Assembly (NCBI GenBank): GCA_050288165.1
Contig: JBNKDG010000002.1
Span: forward strand, 186,001-250,000
Reading direction: 5' to 3'
DNA from: JAPHTQ01 sp050288165
GTDB lineage: Bacteria > Pseudomonadota > Gammaproteobacteria > Thiohalomonadales > Thiohalomonadaceae
Length of the DNA: 64,000 bases
Shown here: piece by piece, positions 17,809 through 26,045 of the stretch
Layout of the letters: each line of letters starts with the position of its first letter
Position numbering within the stretch: the stretch's first letter is position 1
The notes under the pieces: model-generated
What the model was told of the DNA's origin: nothing
The model's database searches: none
The model's input: the letters and a program-made list of their open reading frames with translations, nothing else
Translations under genes and position numbers: made by a program

Positions 17809-18297
17809 TTACTCCTTGGTGCCGAGCATCTCGACGATGCTCTTTTCCAGCGCGGCACGATCCTTCTCGCGGAAGCCGATGTGCGAGCTGTGCAACTTGC
17901 CTTCGCGGTCGATCAGGTAGGAACTGGGCATGCCCAGGACGTTGTACTGTTCGGCAACGATACCTTTGGGGTCGAAGGCGATGGTGAAATTGGGGTGGGT
18001 GGTGCTGATGAATTCCCGTGCCTTGTCCTTTTCACTGTCGAGATTGACGGCGACGATCCTCAATCCCTGTTTGGCGTAGCGCGATTGCATTTCGTTCATC
18101 CAGGGAAAGGATGCACGACAGGGGGTACACCATGAGGCCCAGAAGTCGAGATAGACGACCTGGCCTTTCAGTTTGGACAGTTCAACCTGACCGTCCACAC
18201 CTTCAAGGGTGAAATCCGCGGCGGCGGTTGCTGCATGGAGATACGGCGCAAACAGTATGCCGCACGCCAACAATAGACGCAGGAGTAGGGTTTTCAT
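17809..18297 (-). CDS. TlpA/ResA-type periplasmic thioredoxin
   Basis: A 162-residue protein with a signal peptide (about 1-23) and a thioredoxin fold. The active site is WCTPC (C57, C60) and the cis-proline loop is GMPSSYLID. TlpA/ResA proteins reduce disulfides on exported partners, for example in cytochrome c or copper-centre assembly. Here it is the first gene of the operon with DUF4266, DUF3570 and apbE, so its partner may be the Cys-tailed DUF4266 lipoprotein (inference). Confidence 0.9.
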   Translation of the reverse strand: MKTLLLRLLLACGILFAPYLHAATAAADFTLEGVDGQVELSKLKGQVVYLDFWASWCTPCRASFPWMNEMQSRYAKQGLRIVAVNLDSEKDKAREFISTTHPNFTIAFDPKGIVAEQYNVLGMPSSYLIDREGKLHSSHIGFREKDRAALEKSIVEMLGTKE

Positions 18298-18404
18298 TTG
18301 CTGTGGTACCTGTGGTTATTGTTTTTATGGGTTGTGGTACGCGCAAAATTAATCCGAAAGGATTAAACGAATCTTAACGATCGAAAAAGGTTATTTCCCT
18401 TTTT

Positions 18405-18632
18405 TTAATGGGTGATTGCGGCAACGATTCGACGAGAGATCGGTAGCACCAGCAGGATGGTGGGGAAAGCAATCAGAAAGGCGCTTAGCCAGGCGTGCAT
18501 CCAGAGCTGTAAGAAGTTGTCCACCAGCCCGAGATTGAGGAAGGTGATCACCATCGACATGATGAAGGACATAATCAACGAGGTGAACAGCGCCAGCAGT
18601 CGTGGCGCATGTTTTTGGGGGAGTCGCTTCAT
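18405..18632 (-). CDS. DUF2798 family membrane protein
   Basis: A 75-residue protein with two transmembrane helices (about 12-34 and 42-66) and the DUF2798 pattern (FIMSMVITFLNLG, WLSAFLIAFPTILLVLPISRRIV). Function is unknown. It overlaps the end of the M23 peptidase gene by 4 nt and is the last gene of an xseA-M23-DUF2798 operon. An A/T-rich hairpin at about 18384-18408 may be its terminator. Confidence 0.8.
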   Translation of the reverse strand: MKRLPQKHAPRLLALFTSLIMSFIMSMVITFLNLGLVDNFLQLWMHAWLSAFLIAFPTILLVLPISRRIVAAITH

Positions 18633-19486
18633 TGCGGGTGGTTGGCGGCGTCGAGCTGTGCCAGTACATCGCGGCTGAGGAATAGGGCAGGGTCGATGCG
18701 GGTGTTGTTCATGCTCACGCTCCAGTGGAGGTGCGGACCGGTAACCCGCCCGGTCATGCCGACTTTTGCGATTTCATCTCCCTGTTTTACCGTCTGGCCT
18801 TTCTTCACTTCGATACTGTCGAGGTGACAATACATGGTGACCAGTCCTTCGCCGTGATCGATGAAGATGGTATTGCCATTGAAGTAGTAGTTGCCGGTTT
18901 CGATCACCTTGCCTGCCGCCGGAGCCTGTACCGGCGTGCCTTTGGCGGCAGCGATGTCGAGACCGCTGTGTGGGTTGCGCCGCTCGCCGTTAAAAAAGCG
19001 TTTGGTACCGAAGGTACCGCTGAGACGGCCATCGGTCGGCGCAAGGAAGTTAAGTTGTGCGTCGCGGGTTTTGTCCCAGGTGGCGAAGGCCTTGCGCGAG
19101 CGTGCCTGATCGCCACGGATGCGCTTCAGATCTTCGGCGGTGGGATTGACCATGCGCTTGTTCTTCAGGGTGATATGTTGTTCAGCGTATTCCTTGTCCT
19201 GCACCTTGAAGGTCACAGTCTGTTCCTTGCCCTTGCTTGCAAACACACGCAGGGTATGGGTGCCCGGTTTGGTGGTGAGTGGCAGGCCCACCAGTGCCAA
19301 CCAGTGATCGCCTTCGCGCTTCACCATGATCTGCCGCTTGCCGTAGAAGACTTCCGGTTTGTTCGCCGCCTTACCCAGTTCGACGATCGCCAGACCGCCA
19401 GGTACCGCCTCACCGCGTGGGAGTGGCGCAGCGTGTGCGGCGCAACTGATCAGCAGTGTGGCAAGCAGCAGAAACCGGTTTATCAC
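18629..19486 (-). CDS. M23 family periplasmic metallopeptidase
   Basis: A 285-residue secreted peptidase with a signal peptide (INRFLLLATLLISCAAHA), a beta-rich N-terminal domain and a LytM/M23 domain. The zinc motif is seen in NPHSGLDIA (HxxxD) and GPHLHWSV (HxH). Such proteins cut peptidoglycan cross-links or activate amidases. I prefer the GTG start at 19486, which overlaps the xseA stop in a 4-nt GTGA arrangement and begins right at the signal peptide; an upstream ATG at 19510 is possible. No coiled coil like EnvC/NlpD is evident. Confidence 0.9.
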   Translation of the reverse strand: MINRFLLLATLLISCAAHAAPLPRGEAVPGGLAIVELGKAANKPEVFYGKRQIMVKREGDHWLALVGLPLTTKPGTHTLRVFASKGKEQTVTFKVQDKEYAEQHITLKNKRMVNPTAEDLKRIRGDQARSRKAFATWDKTRDAQLNFLAPTDGRLSGTFGTKRFFNGERRNPHSGLDIAAAKGTPVQAPAAGKVIETGNYYFNGNTIFIDHGEGLVTMYCHLDSIEVKKGQTVKQGDEIAKVGMTGRVTGPHLHWSVSMNNTRIDPALFLSRDVLAQLDAANHPQ

Positions 19487-20820
19487 TTCGTTATCTCCTC
19501 GACGCGGCACAGCAACTCGCCCTGATGCAGGGTGGTACGCAGTGCGTCGCCTTTTTTCACTTCGTCGCTACGGCGGATCACCTTGCCGCCTTGCGCGGCC
19601 TGTACGATGGCATAGCCGCGACTCAGGGTGGCCAGCGGGCTGACAGTCTCCAGGGCGTGGGCCTGCGCCGCAAGTTGTAGTTGCAGTTGTTTTAACCGCT
19701 GTTGCATCGCCTGGCGTAGACGCAGACTGAGCTGTTGTTGCTTCTGGCGATGTTGCTGCAGCCGCGCCAGCGGATTGTGTCGTTGCAGACGGGCGCTGTC
19801 GGTGGCAAGTCGCGCCTGCAGGTGGCGCAGCAGGTGGCGTTGCGCATGTTGCAGTCGCTGTTCCAGTTCATCCAGTCGTTGCGCCCGTTGTTGCAACTGC
19901 TGCGCCGGATCGCGCAAACGCTTCCGCAACCAGTCGAGCTTCTGTCGGCGCAGGCGTAGTTGCTGGCCGAGTGAGCGCTGTAGTCGTTGGCCGATGCGTT
20001 GCAGGGCGTAAAGCCATTCATCCCGATCAGGCGTGAGCATCTCCGCCGCCGCGGACGGGGTGGCAGCGCGGACATCGGCAACAAAATCGCTGATGGTGAC
20101 ATCCACTTCATGGCCGACGGCGCTGACCACCGGCAGTGGTGATTCGTAGATGGCGCGCGCCACCGCCTCTTCATTGAAGGCCCACAGATCTTCCAGCGAG
20201 CCGCCGCCACGACCGACGATGATTACGTCGCATTCGTTGCGCTGGCCCGCCAGGCGGATCTGCGCGGCGATCTCGTTGGCCGCCCCTTCGCCCTGCACCG
20301 CAGTGGGGTAGATAACCACCGGAATGGCAGGAAAGCGACGATTTAATACGGTCAGGATGTCGCGGATCGCCGCGCCGCTGGATGAGGTGACCACGCCGAT
20401 GCGTTTCGGTAGCGCGGGCAGGGGACGCTTACGTTCCGCTGCGAATAATCCTTCTGCATCGAGGCGCTGTTTCAGTGCCTCGAAGGCCCGTTGCAGGGCG
20501 CCGTGTCCCGCTTCCTCCATGTGCTCGACCTGGAGCTGGAAATCGCCGCGCGGCTCGTAGAGTCCGACCTTGACCCGGGCGGTGACGTGCATACCGTCCT
20601 GCGGGGTGAAGCGCAGGTTGCCGACGCGCATGCGGAACATGGCGCAGCGGATTTGGGCGAATTCATCCTTGAGGGAGAAGTAGATGTGACCGGAGCGGGG
20701 GCGGGCCAGGTTGGATATCTCCCCTTCAACCCAGAGCAGCGGAAAGTTGCCCTCCAGCACGGCGCGGGCCTCTCGGTTCAGGCGTGAGACGCTGTAGATG
20801 TCGCGGTCGATATCACTCAT
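19483..20820 (-). CDS. xseA: Exodeoxyribonuclease VII large subunit
   Basis: A 445-residue protein with an N-terminal OB-fold (LWVEGEISNLARPRSGHIYFSLKD), the catalytic domain (GVVTSSSGAAIRDIL, DVIIVGRGGGSLEDLWAFNEE, SAVGHEVDVTI) and a long Gln/Arg/Leu-rich coiled-coil region. XseA with XseB degrades single-stranded DNA. No xseB is in the window. It starts an operon with the M23 peptidase and DUF2798 genes. Confidence 0.97.
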   Translation of the reverse strand: MSDIDRDIYSVSRLNREARAVLEGNFPLLWVEGEISNLARPRSGHIYFSLKDEFAQIRCAMFRMRVGNLRFTPQDGMHVTARVKVGLYEPRGDFQLQVEHMEEAGHGALQRAFEALKQRLDAEGLFAAERKRPLPALPKRIGVVTSSSGAAIRDILTVLNRRFPAIPVVIYPTAVQGEGAANEIAAQIRLAGQRNECDVIIVGRGGGSLEDLWAFNEEAVARAIYESPLPVVSAVGHEVDVTISDFVADVRAATPSAAAEMLTPDRDEWLYALQRIGQRLQRSLGQQLRLRRQKLDWLRKRLRDPAQQLQQRAQRLDELEQRLQHAQRHLLRHLQARLATDSARLQRHNPLARLQQHRQKQQQLSLRLRQAMQQRLKQLQLQLAAQAHALETVSPLATLSRGYAIVQAAQGGKVIRRSDEVKKGDALRTTLHQGELLCRVEEITK

Positions 20821-20859
20821 GAGGCGAGTCTAACATGAAGCAGGCGTGATTTTGGGGCG

Positions 20860-20891
20860 TAAAAAAACCGCCATAAAGTGGCGGTTTTTTA
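20860..20891 (-). terminator. Terminator of the SoxK-like lipoprotein gene
   Basis: AAAAAAACCGCCA-TAAAG-TGGCGGTTTTTT: a 7-bp GC-rich stem with A/T runs on both sides. It sits 15 nt past the stop at 20907 on the minus strand and separates that gene from xseA. Confidence 0.9.
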
Positions 20892-20906
20892 TCGAGCTGT
20901 CGGTGA

Positions 20907-21212
20907 TCAGTGTTTGAACACTTTCATCTCTGTGTGGTACTGGGCGACGGCATTGTTAGCCTGACGCTCCGCCTGGCCAGCCAGGGCTACAGCGGTGTTG
21001 TAGTCCTTGGCTTCGTTGGCTGCTTTGGCATCGGCGAGTAATTGCGAGGTATCGCGCCACTCGTAGCCAACTTTGGCGGCCTTGGCGACAGCTTCTTCCG
21101 CCTGTTTGATGACACGCTGTGAGTCAATCATTGTGTAGCTGGGGGAGCTTTTGGTCGCATTACAGGCGACAAGCAGAGTAGCGAGCAGTGCAGCAATAAA
21201 AATTCTAATCAT
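20907..21212 (-). CDS. SoxXA-binding protein (SoxK/SAXB)-like lipoprotein
   Basis: A 101-residue helical lipoprotein: signal peptide with lipobox (LATLLVACNA), then an amphipathic alternating Ala/Lys/Glu region with the motif GYEWRDTSQLLADAKAA, which I recognise from small proteins that bind cytochrome SoxXA. SoxK stimulates thiosulfate oxidation by the Sox system. No soxXA genes are in the window, so the role is inferred; a DUF4398-type lipoprotein is the alternative. The ATG at 21212 follows a perfect GGAGG site; a longer frame upstream runs into repeat copy B and is rejected. Confidence 0.65.
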   Translation of the reverse strand: MIRIFIAALLATLLVACNATKSSPSYTMIDSQRVIKQAEEAVAKAAKVGYEWRDTSQLLADAKAANEAKDYNTAVALAGQAERQANNAVAQYHTEMKVFKH

Positions 21213-21238
21213 GGATATCCTCCAAATGGCAATATTAT

Positions 21239-21394
21239 TTTCTAGGGCACCTCTAAAAAACCACTCAAGCCGCGATTGCGGCGTTAAAAAGCTTCTCAAA
21301 ATGCTCATTTACCCCATGTAAACTGCGCTTTTTCGTCGCTTTTTGCCTTGCACTCATCGCCTTGATTGAATTTTTTAGAGGCGCCCTCTAGAAA
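21239..21394 (-). repeat. MITE-like repeat, copy B
   Basis: Same family as copy A. Near-perfect terminal inverted repeats of about 27 bp (AGGGCACCTCTAAAAAACCA / complement of AATTTTTTAGAGGCGCCCT), extended by TTTCTAG/CTAGAAA at the outer edges. The core carries the GTTTAC/GTAAAT hairpin. It lies between the divergent SoxK-like gene and guaB, with its inner edge 26 bp from the SoxK-like start. Confidence 0.9.
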
Positions 21395-21464
21395 CATCCG
21401 GTTTCATGTGCCCTTTCAGGCTGACTCCAATTCGCCATCCGGGCGATTGCGCAAGACTAGCCAG

Positions 21465-21493
21465 TTTACCGGGGGGACGTCAAACCCTATAAT
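21465..21493 (+). promoter_or_regulatory. Sigma-70 promoter of guaB
   Basis: TTTACC (21465-21470), 17-nt spacer, TATAAT (21488-21493). Transcription would begin about 35-40 nt upstream of the guaB ATG. Confidence 0.7.
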
Positions 21494-21537
21494 TACGCGC
21501 CAACCCCCGGAACCAGACAGAGAGCGCGGATATAAAT

Positions 21538-22998
21538 ATGAGAATAGTACAGGAAGCCCTTACATTTGATGATGTTTTACTGGTGCCCGCCCACTCCACC
21601 GTTCTGCCCCGCGACGTCGACCTGTCCACCCGCCTGACCCGTGAAATTACGCTGAATATCCCGCTGGTCTCTGCCGCGATGGACACGGTGACTGAAGGTC
21701 GCCTGGCCATTGCCCTGGCGCAGGAAGGCGGGATTGGCATCATCCACAAGAACATGACCGCCGAGCAGCAGGCCGCCGAGGTCCGTTCGGTGAAGAAATT
21801 CGAAAGCGGCGTGATCAAGGACCCGATCACCGTTTCGCCCGGTATGACCATCGGTGAACTGGTGGCGTTGACCCGGGCCGAGAGCATCTCCGGCGTGCCG
21901 GTGGTCGATGGCGAAGACCTGGTGGGTATCGTCACCAGCCGCGATGTGCGCTTCGAGACCCGTTTCGACCAGCCGGTTTCCACCATCATGACCCCCAAGC
22001 AGAAGCTGGTAACGGTCAAGGAGGGGACCGATCGGGAGAAGGTCAAGGCGCTGCTGCACGAACACCGTATCGAGAAGGTGCTGGTGGTCGACGACAATTT
22101 CCGCCTCCGCGGCATGGTGACCGTGAAGGATATTCAGAAGGCCACCGACAAACCCAACGCCTGCAAGGACGACCAGGGTCGCCTGCGTGTTGGCGCGGCG
22201 GTCGGTGTCGGTGCCGGTACCGACGAGCGGGTTGAGGCGCTGGTCGCCGCCGGTGTCGACGTGCTGGTGGTCGATACCGCCCACGGTCACTCCCAGGGCG
22301 TGCTCGACCGGGTTGCCTGGGTGAAGAAGAATTTCCCCCATATGCAGGTCATCGGCGGCAATATCGCCACCGCTGCCGCAGCGCTGGCGCTGGTCGAGGC
22401 GGGTGCCGATGCGGTCAAGGTCGGTATCGGCCCCGGTTCCATCTGTACCACCCGTATCGTCGCCGGGGTGGGTGTACCGCAGATCTCCGCCATCTCCAAT
22501 GTGGCCGAGGCATTGAAGAAGAGCGGCATACCGCTGATCGCCGATGGTGGCATCCGCTTCTCCGGCGATATGGCCAAGGCGATCGTCGCCGGTGCTTACT
22601 CGGTGATGATGGGCTCCATGTTCGCCGGTACCGAAGAGGCACCCGGTGAGGTGGAACTGTTCCAGGGTCGTTCCTACAAATCCTACCGTGGTATGGGCTC
22701 CATCGGTGCCATGGGCGGATCGCAGGGCTCTTCCGACCGTTACTTCCAGGAGAGCACCGAGCAGGAGAAGCTGGTGCCGGAAGGTATCGAGGGGCGTGTA
22801 CCGTACAAAGGTTCGATGCAGCCGGTGATCCACCAACTGCTCGGCGGTCTGCGTTCCTCCATGGGGTATACCGGTTGTCGCACCATCGACGAGATGCGTA
22901 CCAAGCCAGAGTTTGTGCGTATCACCAACTCCGGTCTCTCCGAGTCACACGTGCACGATGTGCAGATCACCAAGGAAGCGCCGAACTACCGACTCTGA
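21538..22998 (+). CDS. guaB: IMP dehydrogenase
   Basis: A 486-residue enzyme oxidising IMP to XMP in guanine nucleotide synthesis. The TIM barrel is interrupted by two CBS domains (about 95-200). The catalytic loop GPGSICTTRIVAGVGVP contains the active-site cysteine, and GSMFAGTEEAPGE and the flap YRGMGSIGAM are present. Here guaB is separated from guaA (31759) by about 8.8 kb and has its own promoter and terminator. Confidence 0.98.
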   Translation: MRIVQEALTFDDVLLVPAHSTVLPRDVDLSTRLTREITLNIPLVSAAMDTVTEGRLAIALAQEGGIGIIHKNMTAEQQAAEVRSVKKFESGVIKDPITVSPGMTIGELVALTRAESISGVPVVDGEDLVGIVTSRDVRFETRFDQPVSTIMTPKQKLVTVKEGTDREKVKALLHEHRIEKVLVVDDNFRLRGMVTVKDIQKATDKPNACKDDQGRLRVGAAVGVGAGTDERVEALVAAGVDVLVVDTAHGHSQGVLDRVAWVKKNFPHMQVIGGNIATAAAALALVEAGADAVKVGIGPGSICTTRIVAGVGVPQISAISNVAEALKKSGIPLIADGGIRFSGDMAKAIVAGAYSVMMGSMFAGTEEAPGEVELFQGRSYKSYRGMGSIGAMGGSQGSSDRYFQESTEQEKLVPEGIEGRVPYKGSMQPVIHQLLGGLRSSMGYTGCRTIDEMRTKPEFVRITNSGLSESHVHDVQITKEAPNYRL

Positions 22999-23020
22999 TG
23001 GTGTTGCAACGAAAATGATG

Positions 23021-23050
23021 AAAACGGCTCCTTCGGGAGCCGTTTTTTTT
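23021..23050 (+). terminator. Rho-independent terminator of guaB
   Basis: AACGGCTCC-TTC-GGGAGCCGTTTTTTTT: 9-bp stem followed by eight T, 22 nt after the stop. Confidence 0.93.
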
Positions 23051-23166
23051 CGCCTCCCAACATGCTTAACCCGTGCGAAACAATATTTAACAGTTTCAGG
23101 CTGCCGACTGGCCCATAGCGAACAATACTTGCCTCTAGCAGCACACTAAAAAAGAGGGATAGCGTC

Positions 23167-24267
23167 ATGATTATGCTCAAGGCAACACACCAACAGGAAG
23201 TGATGGGTTTGCGTGATGAGTGCGCACAGGTGCGTGAGGAGAATCGGCAACTGCAATTGCGAGTGAGTGAACTGGAGGATGAGCTGGCAATGTTGCACTC
23301 GCATGAGACTGCGCAGGAATTGAATGACCTGATGACCCTGGAAAACGAGAATATGAAACAGGGTCTGAGCGATATCCAGGGCAAGATGGCGGTAGCCGTG
23401 AGTACAATGAAAGAGAGCCTGATGCATCTGGGTGAGGTAAACCGCGATTTTGAAACCATCAGCGGTGAGACGCGTACCATTGCTGCAACGCTCAATGATG
23501 TCACCCGGGTTTCTGCGGAGTCGAATGCGGTTGTGGGTGAATTGAGTCAGCACGCAGGCAAGATTAACTCTGTACTTACCCTGATTCAGGATATTTCCGA
23601 GCAGACCAATCTGTTGGCATTGAATGCCGCGATCGAAGCAGCGCGCGCAGGTGAAGCGGGCAGGGGATTTGCCGTGGTTGCCGATGAGGTACGTGGTCTG
23701 GCCGATAAGACCCGCACAGCAATCGTCGATACCCGTATGGTGATCGACGAAATGCTGCATAACGTCACCAAGGTCAACGAGAGTGCCGGTAATGTCTATG
23801 GCAGAGTGGGTCACGTGGCGCAGGCGATATCCACGCTGGGAAAGACGATCACCTCTCTACAGGGAGAGATCGAAGCCTCATTCACTAATTTCGGCAGTAT
23901 GGCAGACAGTGTTTTTATCAGCCTGGCAAAACTGGATCATGTGCTGTGGAAGGTGAATACCTATCTGTCCGTTAACATGCATGAGCCGGCATTTCAGTTT
24001 GTCGATCATCACAACTGTCGACTGGGGAAATGGTATTACGAAGGTGATGGCAAATCGTTCTACTCGCAGTCACCCCACTTTCATGAGCTGGATGGACCGC
24101 ATTCACGAGTACATGGCATGACGCGTAATGTCTTTACCTACCTGCAACAGGAAGAGCTAGATTATCGGGGACTACTCGTGGAACTGGATGCGATGGAACA
24201 GGCGAGTCGCGAGGTGTTCGCCTGTCTGGATACGATCCGTGCTGATGTGGAGGCAATCTCGGGGTAA
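23167..24267 (+). CDS. Soluble methyl-accepting chemotaxis protein with CZB zinc-binding domain
   Basis: A 366-residue receptor without any transmembrane segment. Residues 5-65 form a predicted coiled coil rich in Gln/Glu/Leu. The MCP signalling hairpin contains NLLALNAAIEAARAGEAGRGFAVVADEVRGLA, the kinase/CheW contact tip. The C-terminus is a CZB domain (HHNCRLGKWYYEG with Cys near 284, and GPHSRVHGM), whose 3-His/1-Cys site binds zinc and senses hypochlorite or zinc in characterised proteins. It is predicted to be a cytoplasmic sensor. The gene sits beside c-di-GMP genes; no che genes are in the window. Confidence 0.88.
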   Translation: MIMLKATHQQEVMGLRDECAQVREENRQLQLRVSELEDELAMLHSHETAQELNDLMTLENENMKQGLSDIQGKMAVAVSTMKESLMHLGEVNRDFETISGETRTIAATLNDVTRVSAESNAVVGELSQHAGKINSVLTLIQDISEQTNLLALNAAIEAARAGEAGRGFAVVADEVRGLADKTRTAIVDTRMVIDEMLHNVTKVNESAGNVYGRVGHVAQAISTLGKTITSLQGEIEASFTNFGSMADSVFISLAKLDHVLWKVNTYLSVNMHEPAFQFVDHHNCRLGKWYYEGDGKSFYSQSPHFHELDGPHSRVHGMTRNVFTYLQQEELDYRGLLVELDAMEQASREVFACLDTIRADVEAISG

Positions 24268-24309
24268 TCTTTCGGGCGTTGCCGACTTGTCCACTGTCCT
24301 GACAGAAGG

Positions 24310-24732
24310 TTATGCAGGTTTTCTCTTTTTCTCCATGCCTGCATCGAAACGTTCACGATCAATGAGAAAACGTTCGTGGGTACCGCGAGCAATGATATCC
24401 ACACCGTCATGAGCCTCTACGCGAAAGCGTAGACGTCTGCCGTCGATCTCGTATAGCTCAACTTTGGCAACCACTTCCAGGCCCGGCGGGGTAGCGGCCT
24501 CATGGCTGACATCAATGTGTGTGCCGAGTGTTTGTTCGCGCGGCCAGTCGATGTGTGGATTGATTGCCAGGATGCAGGCCCATTCGAGAAATCCAACCAT
24601 GAACCCGGTGGCAAATACCTCCGGCATCGCGACAAACTCATCCGCTTCGGGGTAAAGCGCAGGGACGGTCTTGCTGGAAGGAAGAAGGAAACGGTGCTCG
24701 TAGGTAATGCCGGCTTTCAACGAGGGTTTCAT
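24310..24732 (-). CDS. FlK-like hotdog-fold thioesterase
   Basis: A 140-residue hotdog-fold protein similar to the fluoroacetyl-CoA thioesterase (FlK) family: MPEVFATGFMVGFLEWAC, TLGTHIDVSHEAATPPG, RVEAHDGVDIIARGTHERF. The His of the AHDG segment and the Thr/Glu region fit the family active site. The substrate is unknown; a housekeeping acyl-CoA thioesterase is likely. The gene begins in the last base of the diguanylate cyclase stop (1-nt overlap), so the two are transcribed together. Confidence 0.75.
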   Translation of the reverse strand: MKPSLKAGITYEHRFLLPSSKTVPALYPEADEFVAMPEVFATGFMVGFLEWACILAINPHIDWPREQTLGTHIDVSHEAATPPGLEVVAKVELYEIDGRRLRFRVEAHDGVDIIARGTHERFLIDRERFDAGMEKKRKPA

Positions 24733-25943
24733 TAGTGCTCCTCATGCAGTTCCAGTTCACCGGCACCGATACCATCCGGGCAGAACTCAACACGGTTACG
24801 CCCCGCTTCCTTGGCGCGATACATGGCGCGATCAGCTGCTTCTAGCATGGTTTCCAGGTTCACCTGAACAGGCCCTGTGGCACAGCAGACCCCGGCGCTG
24901 AAAGTGATACTGATCAAATCGTTACCTGCATGGATGGTTTTTGTTGCATAGGTCTCACGCAGTCTCTGCATCACCTGCATAGCCTGGGTGTGGTTGGTGT
25001 TGTGCAACAGGATTACAAACTCCTCACCACCGTAGCGAGCAAAGAGATCGCTCTCTCGCAGGGTGGCACGCATTAACACGACAAACTCCTGTAACACCTG
25101 ATCCCCCAGGGAATGTCCGTAGCGATCATTGATGCTCTTGAAGTGATCGATATCCAGCACGACAACCGCCAGATGGTTGGCTTCTCGGTGCAATGAAGCA
25201 AGGTAGGGATTACTGGCATCAATGAACGCTCGACGATTCATTGCGCCGGTCAGTGGATCTCGGGTCGCCTGTTCCAGCAATTTCTGGTTAATTCGTTCGT
25301 TGGTCAGGAGGATCATTAGGACAGTCAGCGTCACCCCTGCCATGATCGCATCGTAAAGGGTGAGAGAGTCGTAGAGTGCCCGGTTTTCCAGCAGGTTGAT
25401 ACGGGACAACATGCGCAGAAACCAGATCAAGCAGGTAAACACCAGTATGGCCAGCATCAGCGCAATGGCCGGATTCTGCAGCGGTTTACGTTGTTTGAAT
25501 TCGACAGCGGTGAGCGCTGCAAACACACTGATAATCAGGGACACCCAGGCGATACGCCAGTCGGCATGAGATATCTCGGTGGGGTTGGACAATATCAGCA
25601 AAGTGAACAGGAACAGAAAGAACAGCGCGTTGCGGTAGGAAAAGGTACCTTTGCCAAAAAAGTGCCGGATACCCTGCCACACAAATAACCATGCTGTAGC
25701 GCCGAGTGCGCCGCCGATGGCGCGTACGACAGTGGTGCCGGTAAGACTATCTGCCCCATAGGCATCGGCGTCTATAACCATGGCAACAACCGTGATCAGA
25801 CTGCCAAGCGAAATCGCTGCCGCGGCAATCGCCCAGTCGCGGATGCCAATCTCTTCCGGATTAAGTCGCCAGGTCAGGGTCAGGGCAACCGCCTGAATCA
25901 GAAAAACACTGACCATTACGATGAAGAGTGTTTCGTAGTCCAT
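24732..25943 (-). CDS. Membrane-bound diguanylate cyclase (GGDEF)
   Basis: A 403-residue protein with about six transmembrane helices in the first 220 residues and a C-terminal GGDEF domain. The active site is GGEEF (305-309), and the allosteric I-site RxxD (RESD) lies five residues before it, so the enzyme should make c-di-GMP and be product-inhibited. The N-terminal membrane sensor is not a type I can name. It is cotranscribed with the downstream thioesterase gene. Confidence 0.9.
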   Translation of the reverse strand: MDYETLFIVMVSVFLIQAVALTLTWRLNPEEIGIRDWAIAAAAISLGSLITVVAMVIDADAYGADSLTGTTVVRAIGGALGATAWLFVWQGIRHFFGKGTFSYRNALFFLFLFTLLILSNPTEISHADWRIAWVSLIISVFAALTAVEFKQRKPLQNPAIALMLAILVFTCLIWFLRMLSRINLLENRALYDSLTLYDAIMAGVTLTVLMILLTNERINQKLLEQATRDPLTGAMNRRAFIDASNPYLASLHREANHLAVVVLDIDHFKSINDRYGHSLGDQVLQEFVVLMRATLRESDLFARYGGEEFVILLHNTNHTQAMQVMQRLRETYATKTIHAGNDLISITFSAGVCCATGPVQVNLETMLEAADRAMYRAKEAGRNRVEFCPDGIGAGELELHEEH

Positions 25944-26045
25944 ATGTCCACGTGATTCGTTATTTTTTATGGCGCCAGCATATCATGCTTCCCTTTGCGG
26001 GAGATATGCAAGGAGAAGCGCTAGTGTGCTGGATCAGGGGTATTG

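Noticed and set aside
21577..22836. 419-codon open frame opposite guaB
   Set aside because: Shadow of guaB for the same reasons.
23052..23166. Sigma-28-like promoter (TTTAAC...GCCGACTG) upstream of the chemoreceptor gene
   Set aside because: The spacing between the two elements is about 11 nt rather than the usual 15, and the -35 match is poor.
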